DNA of 64,000 nucleotides from NCBI RefSeq assembly GCF_905220565.1, contig NC_059407.1, positions 2,728,001 through 2,792,000 of the forward strand, written 5' to 3'. Shown here piece after piece: positions 12,191 through 21,589 of this stretch (its first letter is position 1; the number at the start of each line of letters is the position of its first letter). The DNA is from Melitaea cinxia. Its lineage: Eukaryota > Arthropoda > Insecta > Lepidoptera > Nymphalidae. The notes under the pieces were generated by a model. It did not search any database. It worked only from the letters and a program-made list of their open reading frames with translations, and was not told the origin of the DNA. The position numbers and the translations under genes were made by a program.

Positions 12191-12232
12191 TTTTTATTTT
12201 CGGTTCGCTTAAACCGAAAATATAAATCATCA
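12187..12232. repeat. Hairpin at the head-to-head junction
   Basis: GATGATTTTTATTTTCGGTT pairs with AACCGAAAATATAAATCATC around the loop CGCTTA. This is a 20-bp stem with one mismatch. It forms because the inverted partial unit and the first + unit meet at the small internal hairpin (CGGTT..AACCG) that each 310-bp unit carries. Confidence 0.85.
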
Positions 12233-12261
12233 TATCAAAAGTTTCGCTCTAGCGGGTACAT

Positions 12262-12334
12262 CGTTCCATAGCTTAATTGGCTAGAGCGCCGACACGGTCA
12301 GTCGGAGACGCGGGTTCGAATCCCGCTGGAGCGG
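12262..12334 (+). tRNA. tRNA-like sequence, unit 1
   Basis: It folds as a full cloverleaf. The acceptor CGTTCCA/TGGAGCG has 7 pairs including one G-T. The D stem is GCTT/GAGC, the anticodon stem CCGAC/GTCGG has 5 perfect pairs, and the T stem is GCGGG/CCCGC with loop TTCGAAT. The A box TAGCTTAATTGG and B box GGTTCGAATCC match the pol III consensus. A T5 run lies 4 nt after base 73. The 7-nt anticodon loop is ACGGTCA, so position 33 is C instead of the near-universal U and the nominal anticodon is GGT (Thr-like). The body resembles animal tRNA-Thr(AGU), but the loop does not. It could be a tRNA pseudogene used as a pol III promoter. Confidence 0.65.
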
Positions 12335-12571
12335 TCAATTTTTGATATGATATTAAAAATGTTTAGAATTCCTAATGTGAGGGTAACACAAAAATAAAAT
12401 CGTACATATTAAAAATAGCATGGTGTCGTCTCATGTCAAAGATTTTCATTGTAATATGAAACTTTGAATAGTTACGGGTCTCTGTAAAGAACTCACTAAA
12501 GACGGCGCCACGGTTCGCTTAAACCGAAAATAAAAATCATCATATCAAAAGTTCCGCTCTAGCGGGTACAT

Positions 12572-12644
12572 CGTTCCATAGCTTAATTGGCTAGAGCGCC
12601 GACACGGTCAGTCAGAGACGCGGGTTCGAATCCCGCTGGAGCGG
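12572..12644 (+). tRNA. tRNA-like sequence, unit 2
   Basis: Same 73-nt cloverleaf, except that the anticodon stem 3' strand is GTCAG instead of GTCGG, which breaks one pair. A and B boxes and the T5 run are intact. Confidence 0.6.
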
Positions 12645-12881
12645 TCAATTTTTGATATGATATTAAAAATGTTTAGAATTCCTAATGTGAGGGTAACACA
12701 AAAATAAAATCGTACATATTAAAAATAGCATGGTGTCGTCTCATGTCAAAGATTTTCATTGTAATATGAAACTTTGAATAGTTACGGGTCTCTGTAAAGA
12801 ACTCACTAAAGACGGCGCCACGGTTCGCTTAAACCGAAAATAAAAATCATCATATCAAAAGTTCCGCTCTAGCGGGTACAT

Positions 12882-12954
12882 CGTTCCATAGCTTAATTGG
12901 CTAGAGCGCCGACACGGTCAGTCGGAGACGCGGGTTCGAATCCCGCTGGAGCGG
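12882..12954 (+). tRNA. tRNA-like sequence, unit 3
   Basis: Identical to unit 1 over the 73 nt, with loop ACGGTCA and intact A and B boxes. The leader has CCGCTCTAGCGG, itself a small palindrome. Confidence 0.65.
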
Positions 12955-13191
12955 TCAATTTTTGATATGATATTAAAAATGTTTAGAATTCCTAATGTGA
13001 GGGTAACACAAAAATAAAATCGTACATATTAAAAATAGCATGGTGTCGTCTCATGTCAAAGATTTTCATTGTAATATGAAACTTTGAATAGTTACGGGTC
13101 TCTGTAAAGAACTCACTATAGACGGCGCCACGGTTCGCTTAAACCGAAAATAAAAATCATCATATCAAAAGTTTCGCTCTAGCGGGTACAT

Positions 13192-13264
13192 CGTTCCATA
13201 GCTTAATTGGCTAGAGCGCCGACACGGTCAGTCGGAGACGCGGGTTCGAATCCCGCTGGAGCGG
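13192..13264 (+). tRNA. tRNA-like sequence, unit 4
   Basis: Identical to unit 1 over the 73 nt; T5 terminator present. Confidence 0.65.
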
Positions 13265-13501
13265 TCAATTTTTGATATGATATTAAAAATGTTTAGAATT
13301 CCTAATGTGAGGGTAACACAAAAATAAAATCGTACATATTAAAAATAGCATGGTGTCGTCTCATGTCAAAGATTTTCATTGTAATATGAAACTTTGAATA
13401 GTTACGGGTCTCTGTAAAGAACTCACTATAGACGGCGCCACGGTTCGCTTAAACCGAAAATAAAAATCATCATATCAAAAGTTTCGCTCTAGCGGGTACA
13501 T

Positions 13502-13574
13502 CGTTCCATAGCTTAATTGGCTAGAGCGCCGACACGGTCAGTCGGAGACGCGGGTTCGAATCCCGCTGGAGCGG
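13502..13574 (+). tRNA. tRNA-like sequence, unit 5
   Basis: Identical to unit 1 over the 73 nt; T5 terminator present. Confidence 0.65.
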
Positions 13575-13811
13575 TCAATTTTTGATATGATATTAAAAAT
13601 GTTTAGAATTCCTAATGTGAGGGTAACACAAAAATAAAATCGTACATATTAAAAATAGCATGGTGTCGTCTCATGTCAAAGATTTTCATTGTAATATGAA
13701 ACTTTGAATAGTTACGGGTCTCTGTAAAGAACTCACTATAGACGGCGCCACGGTTCGCTTAAACCGAAAATAAAAATCATCATATCAAAAATTTCGCTCT
13801 AGCGGGTACAG

Positions 13812-13884
13812 CGTTCCATAGCTTAATTGACTAGAGCGCCGACACGGTCAGTCGGAGACGCGGGTTCGAATCCCGCTGGAGCGG
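13812..13884 (+). tRNA. tRNA-like sequence, unit 6, A box altered
   Basis: As unit 1, but the A box ends GA instead of GG (TAGCTTAATTGA), hitting the conserved D-loop G pair. The base before the acceptor is also changed (AGCGTT for ATCGTT). It is probably the weakest promoter of the set. Confidence 0.55.
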
Positions 13885-14121
13885 TCAATTTTTGATATGA
13901 TATTAAAAATGTTTAGAATTCCTAATGTGAGGGTAACACAAAAATAAAATCGTACATATTAAAAATAGCATGGTGTCGTCTCATGTCAAAGATTTTCATT
14001 GTAATATGAAACTTTGAATAGTTACGGGTCTCTGTAAAGAACTCACTATAGACGGCGCCACGGTTCGCTTAAACCGAAAATAAAAATCATCATATCAAAA
14101 GTTTCGCTCTAGCGGGTACAT

Positions 14122-14194
14122 CGTTCCATAGCTTAATTGGCTAGAGCGCCGACACGGTCAGTCGGAGACGCGGGTTCGAATCCCGCTGGAGCGG
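14122..14194 (+). tRNA. tRNA-like sequence, unit 7
   Basis: Identical to unit 1 over the 73 nt. The unit is cut 71 bases further on at the array end. Confidence 0.65.
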
Positions 14195-14265
14195 TCAATT
14201 TTTGATATGATATTAAAAATGTTTAGAATTCCTAATGTGAGGGTAACACAAAAATAAAATCGTAC

Positions 14266-14279
14266 ATATTCAATGTACA
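14266..14279 (+). repeat. 14-bp direct repeat, right copy
   Basis: ATATTCAATGTACA, identical to 12098-12111, at the point where the last unit stops matching the array consensus. Confidence 0.7.
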
Positions 14280-14319
14280 GTTTTGACTTTCCTACCATTT
14301 TATTATATGTATAGATTGT

Positions 14320-14355
14320 CTAAAGTGTCGTAAGAGGCGACTAAGGGATAACAAG
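14320..14355 (+). mobile_element. RTE-derived short element, 5' part split by the LTR element
   Basis: 'GTGTCGTAAGAGGCGACTAA' then 'GGGATAACAAG' match the 5' part of the elements at 27525-27812 and 55705-55985. The remainder continues at 20873, beyond the LTR retrotransposon. Confidence 0.85.
14352..14355. repeat. Target-site duplication of the LTR retrotransposon, left
   Basis: CAAG here and CAAG at 20873-20876 flank the element; ACAAG is possible if one LTR base is shared. The interrupted short RTE element reads 'GATAACAAGGTTCC' across the empty site, in line with its relatives. Confidence 0.75.
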
Positions 14356-14628
14356 TATTGCGTGCGTTAGGTCTACAGTCGTATAAAGTCCAATTGGTGA
14401 TAATCCACTCAGCTTATCAACTACGTCCGTCTTCGTCCTGCGTTCTAAGCCAAGTGCCCGCTAAGTGATTCGGCCTGCTTTTTATTTACTACCCCCACCT
14501 GGACAAGTCACGCGGCAAAGCGCACGACTTGTTCAGGTAAATTGTCGAACTACCCTTTATTGTAAAATCTGACTTTAATGGTTTTAAATACCCGACGATG
14601 ACTATAATAGTGAATGATTACCCTTACA
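14356..14628 (-). repeat. 3' LTR of a Ty3/gypsy element
   Basis: 273 bp, matching 20600-20872 with a single C/T difference noticed. On the - strand it starts TGTAAGGGTAATC and ends GCACGCAATA. It holds an AT-rich stretch and 'TTTATTTACTACCCCCACC' on +. Because the element runs on the - strand, this left copy is the 3' LTR. Confidence 0.92.
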
Positions 14629-15139
14629 GCTCGGCCATCCTACACTTAGCGAGTCCCTTCGCTATAGGCATTTACAATTATACACATTTCTACTTCTTAA
14701 ACATTAGACCTTAAGATTGGTATCAACATAAAACAGAGTATATAAAAAAAATATGTATATAAAGTATAAGAGTTCAATATGTATTCACAATTCACAATGC
14801 AACAAGATCATATTTTAGGATTATATTAAGCTATATAAATAATTATTCCATTACAAATTTATACATAAATCAATCTTACATCAGCTTGATCGCTAATCAC
14901 GATCGGTAAAACTTAGAGTATTCACCGAATGTTATCGTATGCAAGTGCAAATCACTAAATATGGTTGTGTTGTCTTACATACACTTTTGTTTATCAAGTT
15001 TATTTGTGATACAAAGTAAACATAATATTATTATTTGTTTCGAATTAATTATAAAATAAAATTATCTTAGAGGTAATCAGACATAATAGTTAACTTACAG
15101 GTTTGCTAAATGTGGCTTATGGGGGTTACTGTACAGTAG
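14629..15139 (-). other. 3' noncoding region of the LTR element
   Basis: AT-rich with no ORF. The bases next to the 3' LTR (about 14629-14650) are not a clean polypurine run on the coding strand (..GTAGGATGGCCGAGC), so the polypurine tract is not convincingly identified. Confidence 0.6.
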
Positions 15140-18100
15140 TCAATTACTTCCATCATCACTGCAATCAGAATCCTCCAGGTCTCTTGAAAATATTAACCAC
15201 GGTTGAATTTTGTCAATAGATACTATCGCTTCGTATTTCCTGCCATTCTTACGGGTTAGTGGTGTGTCCTCTATAAGAAATCTATCGTTAGGCAGAACCT
15301 TAAGTATGCGATAGGGGCCCTGATATTTACAGACAAGTTTCTGGGATTTTCCGTCATGCGGGACTTGCCTAGCTACTCGTATCAAGTCGCCCTCTGAGTA
15401 TACTTGCGCCGGTTTCCTATGCTTATTGTAATTAGCTGCGTCCTTACCTTGTTGTTGCTTTATCTTATCGCTTGCATCCTGTCTCACATCGGCCAGCTCT
15501 TCAAATGTGGATCTAATTAGCGTGTCATTAATGACAGAACTTAGTATTCCTTCCGTTCTACTAACGATATTAAAACCGAACAGTAGTTCTGAGGGGCTCT
15601 TTTGGGTCGTTTTATGTTGAGTGGTATTGATACCAACCTGAATATCAGTGATGTGGTCGTCCCAAGATCTATCGTCTCCACCATGACTCATCGTTGCTAG
15701 AGCGTTTAGAATGGTTCTGTTGTACCTTTCTACCTGTCCGTTGGCTCTGGGTGTCGCGACTGCATTTATTATGTGTTTGGTGCCTAAATGTTTTACATAA
15801 TCTTGGAACGTTTTGCTGGTGAAACTCGTACCTTTGTCTGTTATGAGCCGGGTCGGAACGCCGAAGTACTTTACATGTTCCTTCAGGACCCTTACCGTTG
15901 TTGTCGATTTGGTGTTCTTTACGGGGGCTATGTTAACGAACTTAGTAAAACCGTCAACCAAGACTAATAAGTAGCAGTTCCCTCTTTTGCTTTTCACGAA
16001 GGGGCCCAGATGATCTGCATGGACTGTATGGAACGGTATGCTTACCTTTTCAATGGTGTGGAGCTCTCCCTCCCGTTTACCACCTGGGGCCTTGTGGTGT
16101 GCGCACTCTAGACACGATGTAACGTATTTCTTCACAAAACGGCGCATTTTAGCGAACCAATAATGCTGCCGAATACGTTGTAGTGTCTTTTCGAACCCAC
16201 AATGACCTACGTCATCGTGGTTCATTTTCAATATTTGCCACCGAACGCCTTTTGGTACTAACCACTTTATTTCGTCATTGACTATGCGGTAGACTCGATC
16301 GTTCTTAAGTTTATAATTTTTGTGCACCTCTGCTATATCTGACGAATCAGGATTGGATAGTACGTGTTTGATTTTCTTTACCTCATCGTCTGCCATCTGC
16401 ACTGTCGTAATCCAGTCTTGTTCATTAGTCACGGGTTGAATTTGTAGGACGTCCAGTATGTGTAAGTCGTCTGTTGCTGGATCTACTGGATTCCTGCTGA
16501 GAGCATCAGCATGAGCCATTCGCGCACCTGGTCGATATTCCACCGTACAGTCGTACTCCTGCAGTTGAACCCACCATCTAGCGATACGAGGTATTAAGTC
16601 GCGTTTGGTGAGTGTGACCCTGAGAGCGTTGCAGTCAGTCAAAATTTTAAATGAAATACCTACCAGATAAACTCTGAAACGGTTGAGTGAAGCGATAACT
16701 GCTAGCGTTTCCAGCTCGTAAGAATGGAGTTTGCGCTCGTCTGTTGTGGTTTTGCGGCTGAAATAGGATACTGGTTGTAGGACGCCGTTAGTATTTCACT
16801 GAAGTAAAATGCCTGCCACGCCTTCTTTGCTGGCGTCCGTGTGAAGTTCGGTTTCAGCCAATGGATCGTATAGCGCCAGAACTGGTCGCTTCATAAGTTG
16901 ATGTTGTATACTAATAAAAGCTTCTTGCTGCTGTGGACCCCAAAACCAGCCAACATCTTTATGCAGGAGATTAGTCAATGGTGCCGCTATAGTAGCATAA
17001 CCTTTAATGAATCGCCGGAAAAATCCGGACAGTCCGAGGAATTGGCGCAGCTCATGCGCATTTGTAGGGGTTGGAAATTTTGAGACTGCGTCAGTTTTTC
17101 TGCTCCCCGGTCGGATTCCATTGCCACTTACTTCAAACCCCAAGAAATCTATAGTATCAAAGAAGAAGTTGCACTTACTTAATTTTAGTGTCAGTCCACC
17201 TTGCCTCAACAACTGCAGTACTTCTATTAGTCGTTTAATGCCCTCAGCAAAGTCTTTGGAGGGAATCAAGATGTCATCCATGTATACTATTGCGTATTTG
17301 ATGTGAGCCTCCTTAAGAATTTTATGGATCGTCCTTTGAAAAACGGATGGCGCGTTAACGAGTCCAAATGGCATGCGGGTGTACTCATACTGTCCGTCCG
17401 GTGTGACAAACGCAGTTTTGCTACGTGACTCCTCAGACACCGGAATCTGGTAGTAGCCCGAGGCTAAGTCCAAAGATGTAAACATTGTGTTACCTGATAA
17501 TAAGTCAAGTTGGTCTTCCACTCGGGGCAGGGGATAGTGTTCCTTTTTAGTCTTCCTGTTTAGTGCTCGATAATCAACGCATAAACGTTTCTCACCGGTT
17601 TTCTTTTGGACCAACACGATGGGGCTGGCATATGGGGAGGAAGACTCCCGAACAATACCATTGTCGACCATCTCCTGAACCATATCTCTTACCAACACCC
17701 GCTCGGCAAGTGGTAAGCGATAAGGTCGATATACAACTGGTTCAGTATCCTCAAGCTCAATCACCATTTCGGTGGTTTTAGTGAACCCAAGGTCTTTCAG
17801 ACTGTTAGAGAAACAATCCTTAAATTGAAGTAATACCTGTTGTAGTTGAGCACGTTGATCTCTGGTCAAATTTGGATTACAATTTATCTCTTGTTCTGCC
17901 GCATTGTTGGTAACAGCCATGCTGCAGCTCTCCAGTACAAGACCAGACTCTCGTGTAGTCCTCATAACTGCTCGTGTTATTAACTTACCTTTTTCGATGT
18001 TGATTTTATCCGATGAGACATTATACACTAGTAATGTACTATGGCCATTTGCAACATCATACATGCCTGGAAATATATAGTATTCCTTACCTTCTGTGCC

Positions 18101-19849
18101 TCTTAACGATCCACTGACGTAAACTTCGCAATTCAGCTGAGTATCCGCAGTAACTGATATGAGTTGCAGTACGTTACCATTAATCTTAGTGTCTCTTTCT
18201 GCCGTCAGATGCACTTTGTTCTGGTTGATCCTCTGAACTAGGAGTTGTGTTGGCGTCTTAGTGATAATAATATCTGGCTTTTCCGTAAACGAGTGCCCTA
18301 ATAAAGCGGGATAGCTAAGTACATAATCTTCAACCACGTAAATCTCAATAGTTTCCTGTATTCCTTGTACTTCTACATTTACGATAGAGATCCCTACAGG
18401 ACACGTCAAGTTACCACCTATGCCTTTCAACAGAGGCAAGTTATCACTGCTATCTATTTTAAGACCTAAACTTGTCGCAGTACTATGTCTGATTAGTGAA
18501 CATTGGCTCCCTAGATCCACGTGACACCTAACGATAGTTCCATTTACCTTTATATCAATTATATACTTATCAATAACATCGCTATCCATAGTTAAATTAG
18601 AGACCTGTTTATGTACATTACTTTTGTCTATAGGTTGAGAACTGTCCTTAGTTGTCACGGCTTTATTCTTATGACAATTTGGGGCTAGATGTCCTAATAG
18701 CCCACAAGACGTACACATCAGTAACGGCTTATTGCACTTAAAACTTGGATGGCCAAGCTCGTTACAGTTGAAACACCATATATTGATGTTACTAGAACCG
18801 GTTTTGTTGGTATCTCCGAAACGATTGGGCGGAAAAGTAATTTTTCGGTCGTTTGGCTTCCTGGTAGCTGTAATATTATTACTGTCACGAGCTTGGCCTA
18901 CTTTAATAGTCCTAAAGTACCTGAGAACCTCTTCAGGTTCTTTAAATTGAGCAGCTTGATCACTAACACGGACAGTGCGATCTTCTATGCCATTAAGTAA
19001 ACAATCGACTGCGTTCTTTTTATAAATTTGACAGCGATTCAATAAATTTATTTTCGCGTAAAAGTAGTGCTCAAACGACTCGCCATATTTTACTTTTTTA
19101 GCAAGCATTTCCGTTAAAAGTTCGGCATAATCCTCACGACAGGGAAACGATTCTATTAGTTTTTGCTTCCATTCGGTCCAAGTAAATAATAAGGTAGACA
19201 AGCCTTGATACCACGTTTTAGCAAGTCCGCTTAACTTGGGTAACGCATAGTGGATTATCTCTTTATCTTCCCATCCATATATTTGGGCACACTCTTCCAC
19301 TTTCGTTAGCCAAGTTAAAACTGTCTGCTCCTTAGAGGTAGGATCAAATTCAGGAAGCACATTCGTATTGAAAGTTAATTTGGGTTTATCCGATCGTTTG
19401 AAGTTGTCCAAAATACTCAAAAATTTATCTAGAATATTAGTCGTATCATGTCCCTTACTTGTTGCTCGGCGAGTCCTTTTTGCTTGTAGCACGGGTGATC
19501 CTTTCGACGACCCAGAAGATGAACGGTGTCGTCTCCTCGTTCTTCTTTGTTTCCTCCTCCTATGCTCATCCTCGCTATCATCGTGACTTGATAGTCGTCG
19601 CGATTGGCTCCTCCTGTATGTCATGTCCATGAATCCCTCAAGTTCAGTCCGCTCTATCCTTGGACCTAACGGTCTTATTTCCATTATTTCATCCTGTCCT
19701 CTGCCCTTGTCCTCGGGCAATCCTTGGCTTTGGCTACGTGTCAGTCCTCCTCCTTGGCTGTGCACGTAGCCTCCGCCTCCCTCTTTACTTAATTCATATC
19801 GTTCCAAGCGAAAACTGGACCCTTTCCTCGGGCCAGCCTCGTCACTCAT
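15140..19849 (-). pseudogene. Gag-Pol polyprotein of the Ty3/gypsy element with one in-frame TGA
   Basis: 1570 codons in one frame starting at ATG 19849, with a TGA at 16798-16796 (codon 1018) just inside RNase H. The N-terminus is Arg/Ser-rich and a Gag-like region follows. Two CCHC knuckles lie near residues 355-390 (CFNCNELGHPSFKC and CTSCGLLGHLAPNC). A retropepsin-like site (DLGS) is near 443, and an RT with YMDD near 855. RNase H starts at HTDAS near 1003. Integrase has an HHCC zinc module near 1210-1255, a D,D,E core (HADHLGPF, TDKGTSF, NGQVERYNRT), and a Ser/Asp-rich C-terminus. Gag and Pol share one frame, so no frameshift is needed for Pol. The single stop means the product is truncated in RNase H unless read through. 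The rest looks under constraint, so the stop is recent or a sequencing error. Confidence 0.93.
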
Positions 19850-20599
19850 GGTTATCTGAAACTTCCATTAATAAAGCTTAGAATACCGTTACAAAAAAGA
19901 AAAAATAAAAATTTAGGCGAGGGATTTATTAAGTGTTCAAAATACACAATAGGTGCATGTATATTATTCTATCAAAAGGAATCGTTGAATGTATTTTAAA
20001 GAGAGAGAAAAAGGAATCATAAACATTTAAGACAAAGCAAGGTGAAAAGATTTCTCGGTCACTAATTAATATTGTTTGTCTACCCACACTTTATCACACT
20101 AATCAAAAAGTATGTTATATTTAAACACTAGGCTTTAATAATGTAGCTATTTATTGATACTGTAATAAATCCTGTTTATGAACACTCCATTAATATGAAG
20201 CAACTTAAACACTAATTAACGTCTACCACATTTTATCATACCAATCAAAAAGTATGTTTTAACAAGTACTATGTGAATAAACACAAAGGTATCGTCAATT
20301 AGGCACTATTCCCGCCCAGGAGTAGTAATGTTCCCTTTCACTAAAAGCAGCTTAAACATAATTTGATACACGTTGCACCAAAAAGATAACAAAGAGAAAA
20401 ACAAATAGAAACTGATAAATTGATTAGTAAAAATTGTCCTCAATGTTCACAAGTTTATGTCAAATCTTCAAATATATCCTTTCTAATAGTTATCAAAAGG
20501 AAAAGAAAAAAAAATAGTTAAATAATTAATAAACTTACGTTTTCCGAACAGTGGGCGTTTTAAGGCAGTTTATTAGCCTTTTCGATCCCACTTCTGACC
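19850..20599 (-). other. 5' leader of the LTR element
   Basis: About 750 bp between the primer-binding site and the Gag ATG, with no ORF. 'CACACTTTATCACACTAATC' near 20085-20104 and 'CCACATTTTATCATACCAATC' near 20227-20247 show a diverged internal duplication (each followed by AAAAAGTATGTT). Confidence 0.6.
20580..20599 (-). other. Primer-binding site, tRNA-Leu-like
   Basis: The + strand reads TTCGATCCCACTTCTGACC next to the 5' LTR. That looks like the T-arm and acceptor 3' strand of a tRNA. Insect tRNA-Leu genes end in ..CCCACTTCTGAC.., so priming by tRNA-Leu is the best guess, although the match to the terminal CCA is imperfect. Confidence 0.6.
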
Positions 20600-20872
20600 T
20601 ATTGCGTGCGTTAGGTCTACAGTCGTATAAAGTCCAATTGGTGATAATCCACTCAGCTTATCAACTACGTCCGTCTTCGTCCCGCGTTCTAAGCCAAGTG
20701 CCCGCTAAGTGATTCGGCCTGCTTTTTATTTACTACCCCCACCTGGACAAGTCACGCGGCAAAGCGCACGACTTGTTCAGGTAAATTGTCGAACTACCCT
20801 TTATTGTAAAATCTGACTTTAATGGTTTTAAATACCCGACGATGACTATAATAGTGAATGATTACCCTTACA
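20600..20872 (-). repeat. 5' LTR of the Ty3/gypsy element
   Basis: 273 bp, one difference from the left LTR ('CGTCCCGCG' here, 'CGTCCTGCG' there). It is followed on the right by CAAG, the second target-site copy. Confidence 0.92.
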
Positions 20873-21128
20873 CAAGGTTCCACAACCTCCTTGGAACTTA
20901 AGAAGCCGACCGATGGCGGGATAACCATCCAACTGCTGGCTTTGAAATACACAGGCCGAAGACGGGCAGCAGCGTCTTCGGTGCGACAAAGCCAGTACTG
21001 CGGTCACCAACCCGCCTGCCCAGCGTGGTGACTATGGGCAAAACACATGAGTTCACGTTATTTTTGGCGTAAACTTGTGGAGGCCTATGTCCAGCAGTGG
21101 ACTGTATAGGCTGTAATGATGATGATGA
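20873..21128 (+). mobile_element. RTE-derived short element, 3' part
   Basis: Continues from 14355: 'GTTCCACAACCTCCTTGGAA', 'GCCGACCGATGGCGGGATAA', 'GAAGACGGGCAGCAGCGTCT', 'GGCCTATGTCCAGCAGTGGA', ending in (ATGATG)n near 21117-21130. The 'GGCCTATGTCCAGCAGTGGAC' part encodes AYVQQW, the C-terminus of RTE reverse transcriptases, so the short element keeps an RTE head and tail with the body missing. Confidence 0.88.
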
Positions 21129-21184
21129 TAGATGTCTATAGTAACGATAGGAACCGACTTGTTCACGTTCTCTCCGAACATATA

Positions 21185-21265
21185 CCGAGAGAAAAGATAA
21201 ATATTAGTACTGCTCCAAGTGGGAATCAAACACGTGACTGTCAGTATTGAGACAGTTTCTCACAT
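21185..21265 (-). repeat. tRNA-like SINE head fragment
   Basis: 'GTGGGAATCAAACACGTGAC' and 'GTCAGTATTGAGACAGTTTC' read on the - strand as a tRNA T-arm-like segment with a degenerate B box. Weak. Confidence 0.35.
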
Positions 21266-21338
21266 TAAAAAACCATAACGTATGCCTTAAACTTTAACAC
21301 TTTAAATAACTTCATTATATAGTAGTATTTGCCACCAA

Positions 21339-21412
21339 CCCTTCTCATACATGGACAAGGACGCCTATGCCCAGCAGTGGGATATTACAGACTGAATCGT
21401 GATAATAGTATT
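21339..21412 (+). repeat. SINE 3' tail fragment
   Basis: 'CCTTCTCATACATGGACAAG' and 'GCCTATGCCCAGCAGTGGGA' match the tail of the SINE at 35050-35118. It lies only 60 bp before the TRIT1 exon. Confidence 0.75.
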
Positions 21413-21473
21413 TGATGATGGAAATATACCTAAATAACACCCATTAAAAAGAAAATGACTCGTTTGTCCCCAG

Positions 21474-21589
21474 TCGGTCCACGATGTTCGTCTCAACGCA
21501 AGGGTCGACGCCATGCTGGAACAGGGCCTGATTGACGAGCTGCTGGACTTCCACGAAAGACACAACAAGCAACGAGTCAGGGACGGGCA
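21474..21589 (+). CDS. TRIT1: TRIT1 (tRNA dimethylallyltransferase), internal exon
   Basis: TRIT1/MiaA adds an isopentenyl (dimethylallyl) group to A37 of tRNAs reading UNN codons, in cytosol and mitochondria. This exon of 38 codons plus 2 bases encodes RLNARVDAMLEQGLIDELLD then FHERHNKQRV. It matches the family segment 'L..RVD.ML..GL..EL..FH'. The acceptor is TTTGTCCCCAG at 21463-21473 and the donor is GTGAGT at 21590. The exon is GC-rich against its surroundings. Its phase (CA plus A from the next exon gives Gln) joins perfectly to 37839, where PPDYTKGIFQTLGFKEF follows as in the family. Upstream exons (P-loop, DSMQVY region) were not found in the window. Confidence 0.88.

Larger units (their letters stand above)
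12183..14265 (+). repeat. Tandem array of seven 310-bp tRNA-like units
   Basis: The tRNA-like starts at 12262, 12572, 12882, 13192, 13502, 13812 and 14122 are exactly 310 bp apart. Units are nearly identical, with only a few base changes, for example 'GTTCCGCTC' against 'GTTTCGCTC' and 'CTCACTAAAG' against 'CTCACTATAG'. Each unit has a hairpin (TTTTCGGTT-CGCTTA-AACCGAAAA), a 'CTCTAGCGGGTACATCG' leader, a 73-nt tRNA-like gene, a T5 run, and about 200 bp of AT-rich spacer. The array ends inside the spacer at 'CGTACATATT'. Near-identity implies recent amplification or homogenisation. Confidence 0.95.
14356..20872 (-). mobile_element. Ty3/gypsy LTR retrotransposon, nearly intact
   Basis: 6.5-kb element with two 273-bp LTRs differing by one base seen by eye, and a 4-5-bp target duplication. 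A tRNA-like primer-binding site lies next to the 5' LTR, with about 750 bp of leader after it. One long Gag-Pol frame runs from 19849 to 15140, broken by one TGA. The order Gag, protease, RT, RNase H, integrase is that of Ty3/gypsy (Metaviridae). No envelope-like ORF is present between the pol end (15140) and the 3' LTR, and only about 0.5 kb of noncoding DNA remains there. It sits in a short RTE-derived element on the same side as TRIT1, in the opposite orientation. Confidence 0.93.

Noticed and set aside
12183..14265. Regular repeats that could suggest a CRISPR-like array
   Set aside because: Units are 310 bp, the spacers are themselves identical, and each unit carries a eukaryotic tRNA-like gene in a lepidopteran genome.
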